A stretch of 64,000 nucleotides of DNA, from the NCBI GenBank assembly GCA_019637175.1, contig JAHBWD010000001.1, forward strand, positions 124,001-188,000, written 5' to 3'. Below, piece by piece: positions 33,251 to 43,724 of this stretch (position 1 is its first letter; the number at the start of each line of letters is the position of its first letter). The stretch is from Labilithrix sp. Lineage in GTDB: Bacteria; Myxococcota_A; Polyangia; Polyangiales; Polyangiaceae. Position numbers and translations under genes: made by a program. The notes under the pieces are model-generated. The model saw only the letters and a list, made by a program, of their open reading frames with translations. It had not been told where the DNA came from and did no database searches.

Positions 33251-35080
33251 GTGAACGCCCTCGAGCCGGGGAGCACCCTGGGCGGGTACCGCATCCTCGC
33301 GCGTCTTCGCGCCGGGGCCATGGGCGTCCTCTATCTGGCGAGGCGCAGCGGCGCGAGCGGCGGCTTCTCGCGCGCGGTCGCCATCAAGGTGATTCACGAC
33401 CACCTGTCGCAGAACAAGCGCTTCGTGCGGATGTTCGTCGACGAGGCGAAGCTCTCCGCGCGCATCGAAGACCCCAACGTCGTGCGCGTCGAGGAGTTCG
33501 GCGAAGAAGGCGGCCGCCACTACCTCGTGATGGAGTACGTGCACGGCGTCTCCCTCGCCCAGGCGATCGGCGTCTTGCGCCGCCGCGGCGGGATCCCGAT
33601 CGAAGCCGCGGTCGCGATCGCGATCCAGATCGCCGGCGGGCTCCACGCAGCGCACGAGGCCACGAACGACGACGGCACGCCCCTCGGGATCGTGCACCGC
33701 GACGTGAGCCCTCACAACGTCATCGTCTCGTATCGCGGTCACGTCCGCGTCATCGACTTCGGCATCGCGAAGGCGCAGCAAGTGGGCGGGCAGACGAAGA
33801 CGGGCTCGCTCCGCGGCAAGCTCGCGTACATGCCGCCTGAGCAGGCGCGCTCGGCGCGCACCGTCGATCGCCGCGCCGATCTCTACGGCGTCGGCCTCGT
33901 GCTGTGGGAGATGCTCACGCTGCGTCGCGTCTTCGACGCCGACACCGACATCGCGATCCTGAACCAGATCCGCGAGCCCAACATCCGGCCGCCGAGCGCG
34001 ATCGCGCCGAAGGTGCCGAAGGCGCTCGACGACGTCGTGATGCAGGTCCTCGCGCAGGATCCCGACGCGCGGCCGGCGACGGGCCTGCTCCTCCAACGCG
34101 CGCTCGGCGAAGCCTTGCCCGAGGCGCTCCGCCTCATGCCCGCGGATCTCGCCGCGCTCATGACGAAGGTGCGCAACGCGGCTGCGGCGATGGGCGCCGA
34201 GGAAGACCCTTCCGCGCTCTACGGCGAAGAGATCCGGCGCGCGCTCACGCTCGTCGGCGAAAAGGGCGACGGCCCGCCGTCGAGCGGGCGCCCGGCGCCG
34301 TCGAGCCGGCGTCCGGCGCCGGAGAGCGACGACGCGATCGACACGAAGCCGGGGCGCGCCGCGGGAGACTTCATCCCGCAAGACGTGACCGCCGCGATGC
34401 CGGGGCCGGTCGTCGTCGACGAGGAGACGCTCAAGCGCCGGAGCGCGGCGCGGCCTTCGAGCGCGGGGGTCTTGCCTTCGGACGGCGTCCGTCCGATCGC
34501 GCCGGAAGTCGTCGTGCCGCCGCCGCTGTCGTCGGGCGCGCTCGACGCGCGTCAGTCGTCGCCGGAGATGATGGCGCACCTCGCGCGCCTCTCTTCGCCC
34601 GATCCGGCGATGCCGACGGCGATCGGGCCCGCGGCGCCGCAAGCGACCACGCTGAGGCAGAAGATCATGATCGCGGTCGCGGTGCCGATCGTCGCGGTCC
34701 TCGTCGTGGGCTTCGCGGTGATCGCCGGCGGCGCGCCGGAGGCGACGACCGCCGCCGCGCCGCGCCGTCGAGACGCGTCGGCGGACGTCGCGTCTCCCGC
34801 GCTCATCGCGCCGATCGTGATCGCGCCTCCCATCGACGACGACGAGCCGCTCTCGAGCGCCGCGCCGTCGGCTTCGCTCTCGCCGCGCGCCGCGGCGATC
34901 CTCGAGCGGGCGCGGACGGCCGCGCTCGAAGGACGCGCGAACGACGTGCGCACGCTGCTCGAGCGCAAGGTGCGCGCCGGCCACGGCACACCGGAAGAGA
35001 TGCGCCTCGTGAAGAACGCGTGTCAGGCGCTCGCCGACGTCGCGTGCGTCGAGGACGTCAACCGACTGAGATCACGCTGA
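33251..35080 (+). CDS. Hanks-type serine/threonine protein kinase
   Basis: A 609-residue eukaryotic-like kinase. The kinase domain spans about 13-280: the Gly loop RAGAMGVLYLA, Lys 46 in VAIKVI, HRDVSPHNV with the catalytic Asp 151, DFGIAK at 169-174, and the MPPEQARS substrate loop. Residues 335-465 are a Pro/Ala/Ser-rich linker. One membrane segment (IMIAVAVPIVAVLVVGFAVIAGG, about 475-497) precedes an extracytoplasmic tail of about 110 residues with no sensor domain I recognise. The HRD-VS-PHN form is the myxobacterial variant of HRDlkpxN. Start is GTG. Substrates are unknown. Confidence 0.92.
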   Translation: MNALEPGSTLGGYRILARLRAGAMGVLYLARRSGASGGFSRAVAIKVIHDHLSQNKRFVRMFVDEAKLSARIEDPNVVRVEEFGEEGGRHYLVMEYVHGVSLAQAIGVLRRRGGIPIEAAVAIAIQIAGGLHAAHEATNDDGTPLGIVHRDVSPHNVIVSYRGHVRVIDFGIAKAQQVGGQTKTGSLRGKLAYMPPEQARSARTVDRRADLYGVGLVLWEMLTLRRVFDADTDIAILNQIREPNIRPPSAIAPKVPKALDDVVMQVLAQDPDARPATGLLLQRALGEALPEALRLMPADLAALMTKVRNAAAAMGAEEDPSALYGEEIRRALTLVGEKGDGPPSSGRPAPSSRRPAPESDDAIDTKPGRAAGDFIPQDVTAAMPGPVVVDEETLKRRSAARPSSAGVLPSDGVRPIAPEVVVPPPLSSGALDARQSSPEMMAHLARLSSPDPAMPTAIGPAAPQATTLRQKIMIAVAVPIVAVLVVGFAVIAGGAPEATTAAAPRRRDASADVASPALIAPIVIAPPIDDDEPLSSAAPSASLSPRAAAILERARTAALEGRANDVRTLLERKVRAGHGTPEEMRLVKNACQALADVACVEDVNRLRSR

Positions 35081-35114
35081 TAAAGCGCCGCTGGCGGACC
35101 CGATGCGCGAGGGC

Positions 35115-35120
35115 TATCCT
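35115..35120 (+). promoter_or_regulatory. Candidate -10 element (TATCCT)
   Basis: TATCCT ends 9 bases before the ATG at 35130, in the 49-base gap after the kinase gene; it suggests the acyl-CoA synthetase has its own, nearly leaderless transcript. Confidence 0.35.
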
Positions 35121-35129
35121 CGCGGTCCC

Positions 35130-36956
<1,827 letters not shown>

Positions 36957-36972
36957 TCCGCGGGCGAGATCC

Positions 36973-37914
36973 ATGCGTTCGAGCGTGGTGATCGTCGCCT
37001 CGACGGTGCTCGCGCTGTCGGCGTGTCGCGTGTCGGTGGAAGATCGACGGCGGGTGGTGTCGCGCGATCGCGGCACGCTCTGCGTCGGCGCGGCCGTCGC
37101 CGGCGACGGCGGCGACACGTTCGGCGTCGATCTCCACGAAGGGCAGCCCCTGCCGGTGTCGGTGAAGAGCGGCTGCTTGAGCAACGGGTGCGCGACCGAG
37201 CGCAGCGCGAAGTGCAGCGTCCAGCGCGAAGGCGACAAGCTCGTCGTGAAGAGCGAGCTCTCCTGGCGCGGTCCCGAAGATCTGGGCTACCGCTGCCCCC
37301 AGGAGTGCACGCCGCTCGAGGCGCGGTGCGTGAGCGAGCCCCTGCCCGCGGGCAAGTACCAGGTCGTCCTCGGCAAGCAGCACCTCGACGTGACGCTCCC
37401 TTCGCACCTCGACGCCGGCTGCGCGTCGGAGGCGTCGCGCATCGTGGTTCCACGCGCGCCGCCTCCCGCCTCGGTGACCGCGGCGCCCTCGGCCGCGCCG
37501 CCCAAGCCGATCGATCCCGACGCGATGCCGGCGCCGCCGGGTACCGGCGTCGCGGCCGAGCCTCCGGAGACCGACAAGATCTGCGTCGAGCCGGGGACGC
37601 ATCAGAAGGACCGCTCGCTCAAGGTGAATCAGCCCATCTCGATCAACGTCTTCCACAAGAACAAGTGCCTCGGCTCCTCGTGCAGCGGCGCGACCGCGAG
37701 GTGCACCGTCAAGCGGCAGGGCAAGCGCATCATCCTGTCGGCGCAGTTCCCCACGCTGACGACCAAGCCGCGGGTGCCGTGCACCGAAGACTGCAATCCC
37801 TTCGTCGCGGCGTGCCGCACCGACGCGCTGCCGGCCGGGCTCTATACGATCGAGCACGGCGCCCAGCAGACGACCCTCCAGATCCCCACGGCGAACGCGC
37901 CGAGCTGCGAGTGA
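36973..37914 (+). CDS. Lipoprotein with two repeated Cys-rich domains
   Basis: A 313-residue exported protein (STVLALSAC, lipidated Cys at about 18). Two copies of a roughly 100-residue domain are joined by a Pro-rich linker (165-200). In each, LCVGAA or KICVEPG begins the domain; GCLSNGCATERSAKCSVQR or KCLGSSCSGATARCTVKR carries a C-x4-C-x6-C pattern; and ECTPLEARCVSEPLPAGKYQV or DCNPFVAACRTDALPAGLYTI ends it. The spacing shows an internal duplication. The family is unknown to me. It sits 16 bases after the acyl-CoA ligase and 4 bases before the methyltransferase. Confidence 0.7.
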   Translation: MRSSVVIVASTVLALSACRVSVEDRRRVVSRDRGTLCVGAAVAGDGGDTFGVDLHEGQPLPVSVKSGCLSNGCATERSAKCSVQREGDKLVVKSELSWRGPEDLGYRCPQECTPLEARCVSEPLPAGKYQVVLGKQHLDVTLPSHLDAGCASEASRIVVPRAPPPASVTAAPSAAPPKPIDPDAMPAPPGTGVAAEPPETDKICVEPGTHQKDRSLKVNQPISINVFHKNKCLGSSCSGATARCTVKRQGKRIILSAQFPTLTTKPRVPCTEDCNPFVAACRTDALPAGLYTIEHGAQQTTLQIPTANAPSCE

Positions 37915-37918
37915 CACC

Positions 37919-39049
37919 ATGCCGATGACGCCCATCGCCTCGAAGCCCGCACACGTCACGAAGAAGCCCTTGTCGGTGCCTCCGGCGCTCGCCGTTCGCG
38001 CCGTGCTCGCGCTCCGCAAGGCGCTGCTCCGCGCCGCCGACGCCGTCGTACCGCCGCAGCTCGCGGTCTTCGACCTCGTCGCCGGGGCCGCGCGCACGCA
38101 CATGATCGCGGAGCTCGCGCGCCTTCGCGTGGCCGATCTCGTCGAGGCGGAGCCCCTCGACGCCGCCGCGATCGCGAAGAAGACGGGAACGAACGCCGAC
38201 GCGATGGCGCGCACGATGCGCGCGGCGCTCGCGATGGGGCTCTTCACGCGCGACGCGCAGGGCCGATACGTCAACAACCGCCTCTCGGCGCCGCTTCGCT
38301 CGGGCGACGTCGAGAGCGTCCGCTCGCTCGCCGAGTACTTCGGCGGCGGCTCGAACATGCGCGCGTGGTGCGAGTTCCCCGAGACGCTCCGCACGGGCGC
38401 GAGCGGCTTCGAGCGCGTCCACCGGAAGCCCGTGTGGGATTGGTTCGACGAGCACCCCGACGAGCGCGAGAACTTCGCGCACGCGATGATGACGATGACG
38501 CTCGTCGACGCGCCCGGCATCGCGGCGACGTATCCCTTCGACGAGGTCGCGCGGCTCTGCGACGTCGGGGGAGGGAGGGGCACGCTCCTCAGCGAGATCC
38601 TGCTCCACCATCCTCACCTCCGCGCCGTCTTGTGCGACGCGCGAGGCGTGCTCGACTCCGCCGAGGAGTTCTTGAAGCAGCGCGGCGTCCGCGATCGCGT
38701 CGAGCTCGTGCCCGGCAGCTTCTTCGACGCGGTGCCGAAGGGGTGCGACGCGTACGTCCTCAAGAACGTGCTCCACGATTGGGACGACGAGCGCTGCGTC
38801 TCGATCCTCGAGAACTGCCGCGCGGCGATGAGGCCGGGCGACAAGGTGCTCGTCGTCGAGGCGCTCGTCGAAGAAGAGACCGACGATTTCGGCGCGCTCG
38901 CCGACATGCAGATGATGATCGTGTGCTCCGACGGGCGCGAGCGAGGCCGCGCCGAGTACGAGCGCTTGCTGGAAAAGGCGGGGTTCAGGCTCGCGCGCGT
39001 GCTCGAGGCGCCGACCCCGATCGCGATCATCGAAGGCGTCGCGGTCTAG
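37919..39049 (+). CDS. SAM-dependent O-methyltransferase (acetylserotonin/hydroxyneurosporene type)
   Basis: A 376-residue methyltransferase. An N-terminal winged-helix dimerisation domain (about 45-150: VADLVEAEPLDAAAIAKKTGTNADAMARTMRAALAMG, read in pieces) is followed by a Rossmann domain. ARLCDVGGGRGTLLSEIL is SAM motif I, and AYVLKNVLHDWDDERCVSIL is the post-II block that carries the catalytic His in this family (LHDWDD). Close families act on phenolic or polyketide-derived hydroxyls. No biosynthetic cluster surrounds it, so the substrate is open. Four bases from the preceding lipoprotein gene. Confidence 0.86.
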   Translation: MPMTPIASKPAHVTKKPLSVPPALAVRAVLALRKALLRAADAVVPPQLAVFDLVAGAARTHMIAELARLRVADLVEAEPLDAAAIAKKTGTNADAMARTMRAALAMGLFTRDAQGRYVNNRLSAPLRSGDVESVRSLAEYFGGGSNMRAWCEFPETLRTGASGFERVHRKPVWDWFDEHPDERENFAHAMMTMTLVDAPGIAATYPFDEVARLCDVGGGRGTLLSEILLHHPHLRAVLCDARGVLDSAEEFLKQRGVRDRVELVPGSFFDAVPKGCDAYVLKNVLHDWDDERCVSILENCRAAMRPGDKVLVVEALVEEETDDFGALADMQMMIVCSDGRERGRAEYERLLEKAGFRLARVLEAPTPIAIIEGVAV

Positions 39050-39056
39050 GAGCCCG

Positions 39057-40001
39057 TCAGCCGAGGCCGTCGCTGCCCGCGCCGCAGACGAGGACGCAAG
39101 GACGCTTCGCGCCGCCGAGATCGGCCTTGCCCGAGAGCATCGCGGCGAGCGCCGCCGCGCCGGAGAGCTCGGCGCCGATGCCGAGCTCGGCGAGGAGGAA
39201 GCGCGCGGCGCTCTTCATCTCTTCGTCGGACACGAGGACGATGTCGTCGACCGTCTCGCGGATGATCGCGAAATTGAGCGGATCGCTGCGCCGCGGCGCG
39301 AGCGTGCCCGCCGCCGTCTCGATCGACGCGAGCTCGATGACCTCGCCTGCCCGAAGGCTCTCGCGGAGCGTCGGCGCGCCGACGGGCTCGACGCCGATGA
39401 TGCGCGTCGACGGACGGAGCAGCTTCGCCGCCGCGGCGACGCCGGCGACGAGCCCTCCGCCGCCGATCGCGACGACGAAGAGATCGACCTCCGGGATCTG
39501 CTCGAACGCCTCGAGCGCGATCGTTCCCTGGCCGGCGATGACCGCGGGATCGGCGAAGGGGTGGATGTACGTCTGCGTCTCGCGCGCGGCGTGCTCGAGC
39601 GCGGCCGCGTGCGCGTCGTCCCAGACGTCTCCGGCGCGGACGACGCGCGCGCCCCACGCTTCGATGCGCTTGGCCTTCGCGTCGGGCGTGCGGCGGGGGA
39701 GATACACGACCGTGGACACGCGCAGCACGCTGCCGGCGTAGGCGACCGCGAGGCCGTGGTTCCCTCCGGAAGCGGTCACGATCCCGCGGCGAAGATCCTC
39801 CTCGGCGAGCGAGAGGACCTTGTTCAGCGCGCCGCGCGCCTTGAACGAGCCGCTCACCTGGAGGCACTCGAGCTTGAGGTGGAGGCCGCCGCGCGCGCCG
39901 ATCCTGGTCACGGGCGTGACGACCACGTGAGGCGCGATCGTCTCTCGGGCGGAAGAGAAGAGCTCCGGAACGAGGAACGACGTGTCGGTCGTTTCGGTCA
40001 T
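39057..40001 (-). CDS. PLP-dependent threonine/serine dehydratase-like enzyme
   Basis: A 314-residue fold-type II PLP enzyme. Lys 54 in VSGSFKARGA is the Schiff-base lysine. TASGGNHGLAVAYAG binds the substrate carboxylate, and VAIGGGGLVAGVA is the phosphate-binding Gly loop. There is no C-terminal ACT regulatory domain, so it resembles the catabolic or serine racemase-like group more than IlvA. The ATG overlaps the stop of the matrixin-like gene (ATGA), an unusual coupling of a cytoplasmic enzyme to an exported protease. Substrate preference between threonine, serine and relatives is not decidable here. Confidence 0.86.
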   Translation of the reverse strand: MTETTDTSFLVPELFSSARETIAPHVVVTPVTRIGARGGLHLKLECLQVSGSFKARGALNKVLSLAEEDLRRGIVTASGGNHGLAVAYAGSVLRVSTVVYLPRRTPDAKAKRIEAWGARVVRAGDVWDDAHAAALEHAARETQTYIHPFADPAVIAGQGTIALEAFEQIPEVDLFVVAIGGGGLVAGVAAAAKLLRPSTRIIGVEPVGAPTLRESLRAGEVIELASIETAAGTLAPRRSDPLNFAIIRETVDDIVLVSDEEMKSAARFLLAELGIGAELSGAAALAAMLSGKADLGGAKRPCVLVCGAGSDGLG

Positions 40002-41158
40002 CGCTTCACGGCTCCCTTCGCGACGCGCAAGGCGAGCGCGAGCGCGACGACCAGCACGCCGAGGCCGTACGGAGCGCCGGGCGCGCTCGCCGCCGGTGTG
40101 CGGCAGTCACACCCGCCGCCTTCTTCCGCGGGCGGCCCCGCGTCGACTCCCGCGTCGATCGTCGCGTCGGGCCCGGCGTCGACGGCATCGGCGGGCCCGA
40201 GGCACGCTCCCGCGCGGCACGTCGAATCCTTGCAGTCTGCATCCGTCGCGCACGGGCTCGCGCCGTTCTTGCACCCGTCGTCGGAGATGCACTGGAGATC
40301 GCCCGAAGCCGTCGTCGGGCGGCACGTGAAGCCGGCGCCGCAATCGCCGTCGGTCGCGCACGCGCGCCCGCAGACGCGCCCGGCGTTCTCACCCGCGCCG
40401 ACGTCGACGCACCGCGCGTCGTCGCCCGCCGCCTCGCACGCGTCGACGACGCGGGCGCAAGGTGAGCAGACGTCGCGCGGCTCGAACGGCCGCTGGCACG
40501 CGCCGGCGACGCACACCAAGGGGGCAGGGCACGGGACGGACTCACACCCGGGCGCGCCCGCGCCGGGGTAGAGCGCGCACACGCCGTCGCGGTCGTCCTT
40601 CTCGAGCGAGCGCCAGCGCAAGCCGGAGCCGCTCGCGAACATCGTGGCGCGCGCGTCGGTCGAGTGGCCGAGGCCGAGCGCGTGCCCGAGCTCGTGCACG
40701 AGGATGCTCCGGAGATCGAGCGTGCCGGGCCTTCCGTCGAGCGAGAAGCGGAAGTCCTTGCCGTTGATGTGGATGTCGGCGTCGCGGTAGTCGCCCGAGC
40801 CGTCGGTGTGCACCACGGTCTGTGCGACGACGCCGGGCTCGAGCTCGGGCGGCCATGCGTCGTCGTGGAAGAGGACGGCGTTGATGCCGTCGTCCGCCGC
40901 ACCTACGCTACGAACGCCGTCGTACCTCGCGCGCCACGCCGTGCACGGCACGCGAGCCCACGTGCGGAGCGCGACGTCGAGCTCGGCCGCCGCCTCGCCG
41001 CCGACGTCGCGCGAAGGCGTCGCGCCGAGCACGAACGGGACGGGCAGCGCGGCCGTCGGCCACGTCCCCGCGGGCGTGTTCGCGACGAACGGGCTCACGA
41101 TCACGACCTCGGGGGCGCTCCATTCGGAGAGGGGCGGCGACAGGAGCGGGAGGCCCAC
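39998..41158 (-). CDS. Matrixin-like (M10A) metalloprotease with MYXO-CTERM-type tail
   Basis: A 386-residue zinc protease. The metal motif HELGHALGLGH is at 155-165, the extended form seen in matrixins; a typical Met-turn (TDARATMFASG) follows. A Cys-rich region (about 195-320, with CATDGDCGAGFTC and CATDADCKDSTC repeats) leads to the C-terminal tail GGGCDCR..., a hydrophobic segment and basic end (ALALALRVAKGAVKR), matching the MYXO-CTERM sorting signal of Myxococcota. The N-terminus from the GTG at 41158 has no clear signal peptide, which is odd for an exported enzyme; an upstream start is not available in frame because TATACT lies just ahead. Confidence 0.8.
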   Translation of the reverse strand: MGLPLLSPPLSEWSAPEVVIVSPFVANTPAGTWPTAALPVPFVLGATPSRDVGGEAAAELDVALRTWARVPCTAWRARYDGVRSVGAADDGINAVLFHDDAWPPELEPGVVAQTVVHTDGSGDYRDADIHINGKDFRFSLDGRPGTLDLRSILVHELGHALGLGHSTDARATMFASGSGLRWRSLEKDDRDGVCALYPGAGAPGCESVPCPAPLVCVAGACQRPFEPRDVCSPCARVVDACEAAGDDARCVDVGAGENAGRVCGRACATDGDCGAGFTCRPTTASGDLQCISDDGCKNGASPCATDADCKDSTCRAGACLGPADAVDAGPDATIDAGVDAGPPAEEGGGCDCRTPAASAPGAPYGLGVLVVALALALRVAKGAVKR

Positions 41159-41166
41159 GGCTCGGG

Positions 41167-41173
41167 TAGTATA
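41167..41173. promoter_or_regulatory. Back-to-back -10 elements for divergent genes (TAGTAT / TATACT)
   Basis: Only 23 bases separate the start codons of the matrixin-like gene (minus, 41158) and the nitrilase-family gene (plus, 41182). TAGTAT on the plus strand (41167-41172) and the overlapping TATACT on the minus strand (41168-41173) each end 9 bases before the respective GTG. Both mRNAs would be leaderless or nearly so. Confidence 0.5.
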
Positions 41174-41181
41174 GGCGCATC

Positions 41182-42006
41182 GTGCTCGCCGCCGTGATCC
41201 AGCTCTCGAGCCAAGACGACGTGCCCCAGAACCTCGCGCGCGTGCGCGACCTCGTGCTCGAGGCGGGGCGCGCGGGGGCCGAGCTCGTCGCGCTCCCCGA
41301 GAACTTCGCGTTCATGGGCGAAGAGGCGCAGAAGCGTTCGATCGCCGAGCCCGTCGAGAGCGACGCCGAGGGCCCGATCATGACGGCGCTGAGGCTCGCG
41401 GCGCGCGACGCGCGGGTCTGGCTGGTCGCGGGCGGCATGCCCGAGCGGAGCGACGATCCCGATCGTCCGTTCAACACGTCGGTGCTGCTCGAGCCCGACG
41501 GGCGGCTCGTCGCGCGCTATCGGAAGGTCCACCTCTTCGACGTCGACCTGCCCGACGGCACGAAGCTCCTCGAGAGCGGAGCGACCCGCGCCGGGTCGGA
41601 GCCGGTGCTCGCCGAGATCGGCAGCCGCGCGGGTCGGCCGGTGACGCTCGGGATGACCATCTGCTACGACGTGCGCTTCCCCGAGCTCTATCGGCAGCTC
41701 GTCGCCGGCGGCGCTCGCGTCGTGACCGTGCCCGCCGCGTTCACCGTCACCACGGGCAAGGATCATTGGCACGTGCTGATGCGCGCGCGCGCAATCGAAA
41801 ATCAGGTCTTCGTGCTCGCGCCCGCGCAGCACGGCAAGCACCCGCGCGGGCGGCAGACGTACGGCAAGAGCATCATCGTCGACCCGTGGGGCGACGTCCT
41901 CGCGCAGTGCGGCGAAGGCGAGGGGATCGCCCTCGCGCGCCTCGACTTCGCCGCGCAAGACCGCGTGCGGGCGTCGCTGCCCTGCCTCTCGCACCGACGC
42001 TTGTAG
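41182..42006 (+). CDS. Carbon-nitrogen hydrolase of the nitrilase superfamily (Nit1/Nit2-like)
   Basis: A 274-residue amidase-type enzyme. The catalytic triad is visible as Glu 40 (ALPENF), Lys 115 (RYRKVHLFD) and Cys 161 (MTICYDVRFPELY). Length and the KVHLFDVDLPDG stretch match Nit-family omega- or deaminated-glutathione amidases rather than plant-type nitrilases. The start is GTG. It converges on the MerR-TPR gene with one base between the stop codons. Confidence 0.9.
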   Translation: MLAAVIQLSSQDDVPQNLARVRDLVLEAGRAGAELVALPENFAFMGEEAQKRSIAEPVESDAEGPIMTALRLAARDARVWLVAGGMPERSDDPDRPFNTSVLLEPDGRLVARYRKVHLFDVDLPDGTKLLESGATRAGSEPVLAEIGSRAGRPVTLGMTICYDVRFPELYRQLVAGGARVVTVPAAFTVTTGKDHWHVLMRARAIENQVFVLAPAQHGKHPRGRQTYGKSIIVDPWGDVLAQCGEGEGIALARLDFAAQDRVRASLPCLSHRRL

Positions 42007-42007
42007 A

Positions 42008-43066
42008 TTACAAGTGATCGCGGGCGATGTCGGCCCAGGTGCCGGTGGGCTCGAGCTCGAGGTACTTCTTCCAATGGACGCGCGCGCGCGCTTTGTCGGC
42101 GAGCGCCTCGTAGGCCATCGCGAGGTTGAAGTGCGCGTCGGCGAAGCGGGGATCGCTCTTGATCGCCGCCTCGAAGTACGTGACGGCGCGCGAGGCGAAC
42201 CCTCGCTCGAGCATCACGTAGCCGAGGTTGTAGTGCGCCTCGGGCTGACGCTCGTCGAGCTCGAGCGCCTTGCGATAGAGCTGCTCGGCGCCGGGCTCGT
42301 CGCCGCGGCGGAAGCGGATGTTGCCGAGGTTCGTGTAGGCGATGGCGAGCTGCGGATCGAGCTCGATCGCCTTCTTGTAGAGCGCCTCGGCCTCGTCGAA
42401 CGTCGACGGATCCTCGTCGAGCGTGCTCGCGCGCATGTAGAGATCGTAGGCCGACCGCGCGCGCGCGCCGGCGGTGTCGGGCCGGAGCACGCGCACGACC
42501 TCGCTTCGCAGGCCGTCGACGCGGAAGTCGAGGACCATCTGCCCGCTGACGGGCTCGAAGACGCCGTCTTCCGCCTGGACGACGACCTTGCGGCCGTCGC
42601 TCACGATGCGGAGCTCCTGGAGCGGGCGCGTGACCCGCGGGAGCGCGCGGCGGAGGGCGCCGATCGCCTGCGCGACGTCTTTGACGCGCACGCGGCGCGC
42701 GAGCAGATCGTGCGTCGCGCGGAGGGCGATCAGATCCTGGAAGGTGTACGCCTTGCGGCCGTTGCGGAGCGCGCTCGGCGAGACGATCTGCGCCTTGTCG
42801 AGGCTACGCAGGCGCGCGGGCGTGAGCCCGAGGAGCTTCGCGACCTCGCGGGGCGAGAAGACGTCGGTGACGGGCTCGGTGACGCGCGTGCTCGGCGGCG
42901 GGATCGATCCCGGCGGGCCCGGCGGCTTCGGCGGGCTCGGCGGATCCGCGTGCTGGATCCTGCCGCCGCCCGGACCGAACGCGACGTGGATGACTTCACC
43001 GCCGCGCTTCTTCTTGCCGCGCGACTTGTTCGACGAGTTGGGCATGCCTTCGTTCAGAGTCGTCAT
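42008..43066 (-). CDS. MerR-type DNA-binding domain fused to TPR repeats
   Basis: A 352-residue putative regulator. A basic, Pro-rich N-terminus (1-65) precedes a MerR-like winged helix at about 68-140 (FSPREVAKLLGLTPARLRSLDKAQIVSP, then AYTFQDLIALRATHDLLARRV). At least four TPR units run from about 205 to 345, e.g. AIAYTNLGNIRFRRGDEPGAEQLYRKALEL and AHYNLGYVMLERG. MerR domains bind promoter DNA; TPRs mediate protein contacts. Such MerR-TPR fusions appear to be a myxobacterial speciality. The ATG overlaps the stop of the upstream gene (ATGA). Targets are unknown. Confidence 0.85.
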   Translation of the reverse strand: MTTLNEGMPNSSNKSRGKKKRGGEVIHVAFGPGGGRIQHADPPSPPKPPGPPGSIPPPSTRVTEPVTDVFSPREVAKLLGLTPARLRSLDKAQIVSPSALRNGRKAYTFQDLIALRATHDLLARRVRVKDVAQAIGALRRALPRVTRPLQELRIVSDGRKVVVQAEDGVFEPVSGQMVLDFRVDGLRSEVVRVLRPDTAGARARSAYDLYMRASTLDEDPSTFDEAEALYKKAIELDPQLAIAYTNLGNIRFRRGDEPGAEQLYRKALELDERQPEAHYNLGYVMLERGFASRAVTYFEAAIKSDPRFADAHFNLAMAYEALADKARARVHWKKYLELEPTGTWADIARDHL

Positions 43067-43497
43067 GGGCCAGTTCTCGTGACCCTCCTTCTCTCTATCA
43101 AAGGCGCCTGGACGTCGACGTCAATCCTCAACCCCCGTGGATCGTCACTGAAGCGAACTTCACAGACCGTCCGACCGAGCATGCCCGGCGCGCGGCTCTG
43201 CGCTTCGCGATGGGCGCATCGAAGCGCGTGGACGTGCACGTGCACGTCTTTTTCTGCGAGCGCGAGGAGAAACGCGCGTTCTTCCACAGGCGTTTCCACA
43301 GGTAGTCCCAAGATCATGCTCGTCGAGCCGTACCAGACGCGTTCGCCGTCCTCGTCTTTGACGCCGCCTTCGCTCATCGCGTCGGCGGCGGTGAAGAGGT
43401 CGCGCCATCGGCCTTCGGTCGTGCGCACGAAGGGGCCGGCGCGTTCGAGGAGCTCGGGGGCGCGGGTCTTTCGGAGGGTCGGACCGCGCGGGCTCAC
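43063..43497 (-). CDS. Hypothetical protein coupled to the MerR-TPR gene
   Basis: A 144-residue protein if it begins at the GTG at 43497. It is not a known family: basic N-terminus, then ALAEKDVHVHVHALRCAHREAQSR and GRTVCEVRFSDDPRGLRIDVDVQ, which look like a small alpha/beta domain. Its stop codon overlaps the MerR-TPR start, supporting that it is real and cotranscribed. The frame stays open to an ATG at 43626; that longer form would begin with about 20 Leu/Pro residues encoded by the GAGCAG array and resemble a signal peptide. No ribosome binding site favours either start. Confidence 0.6.
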   Translation of the reverse strand: MSPRGPTLRKTRAPELLERAGPFVRTTEGRWRDLFTAADAMSEGGVKDEDGERVWYGSTSMILGLPVETPVEERAFLLALAEKDVHVHVHALRCAHREAQSRAPGMLGRTVCEVRFSDDPRGLRIDVDVQAPLIERRRVTRTGP

Positions 43498-43560
43498 GGA
43501 GGCGATCGTGACTGGTCGCGTGGGTGCCGCACAAGTTTGTGGGCGGGAGCCGGGTGCGAG

Positions 43561-43626
43561 GAGCAGGAGCAGGAGCAGGAGCAGGAGCGGGAGCAGGAGC
43601 GGGAGCAGGAGCAGGAGCTGGAGCAT
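43561..43626 (+). repeat. Left hexanucleotide array (GAGCAG), 11 units
   Basis: Eleven tandem hexamers, mostly GAGCAG with GAGCGG, GAGCTG and GAGCAT variants. They lie 244 bases before the four-helix-bundle gene and, read on the opposite strand, form a run of Leu codons at the possible N-terminus of the neighbouring minus-strand gene. A GTGCGC-rich stretch follows. Confidence 0.9.
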
Positions 43627-43724
43627 GCGCGTGCGCGTGCGCGTGCGTGCGTGGGCGGGGAGCGGGCGCGACGAGCGGGGCGAGAGAAGGCTCGCTCGGG
43701 ATTCTCGATTTTCGCCTCGTGCTC

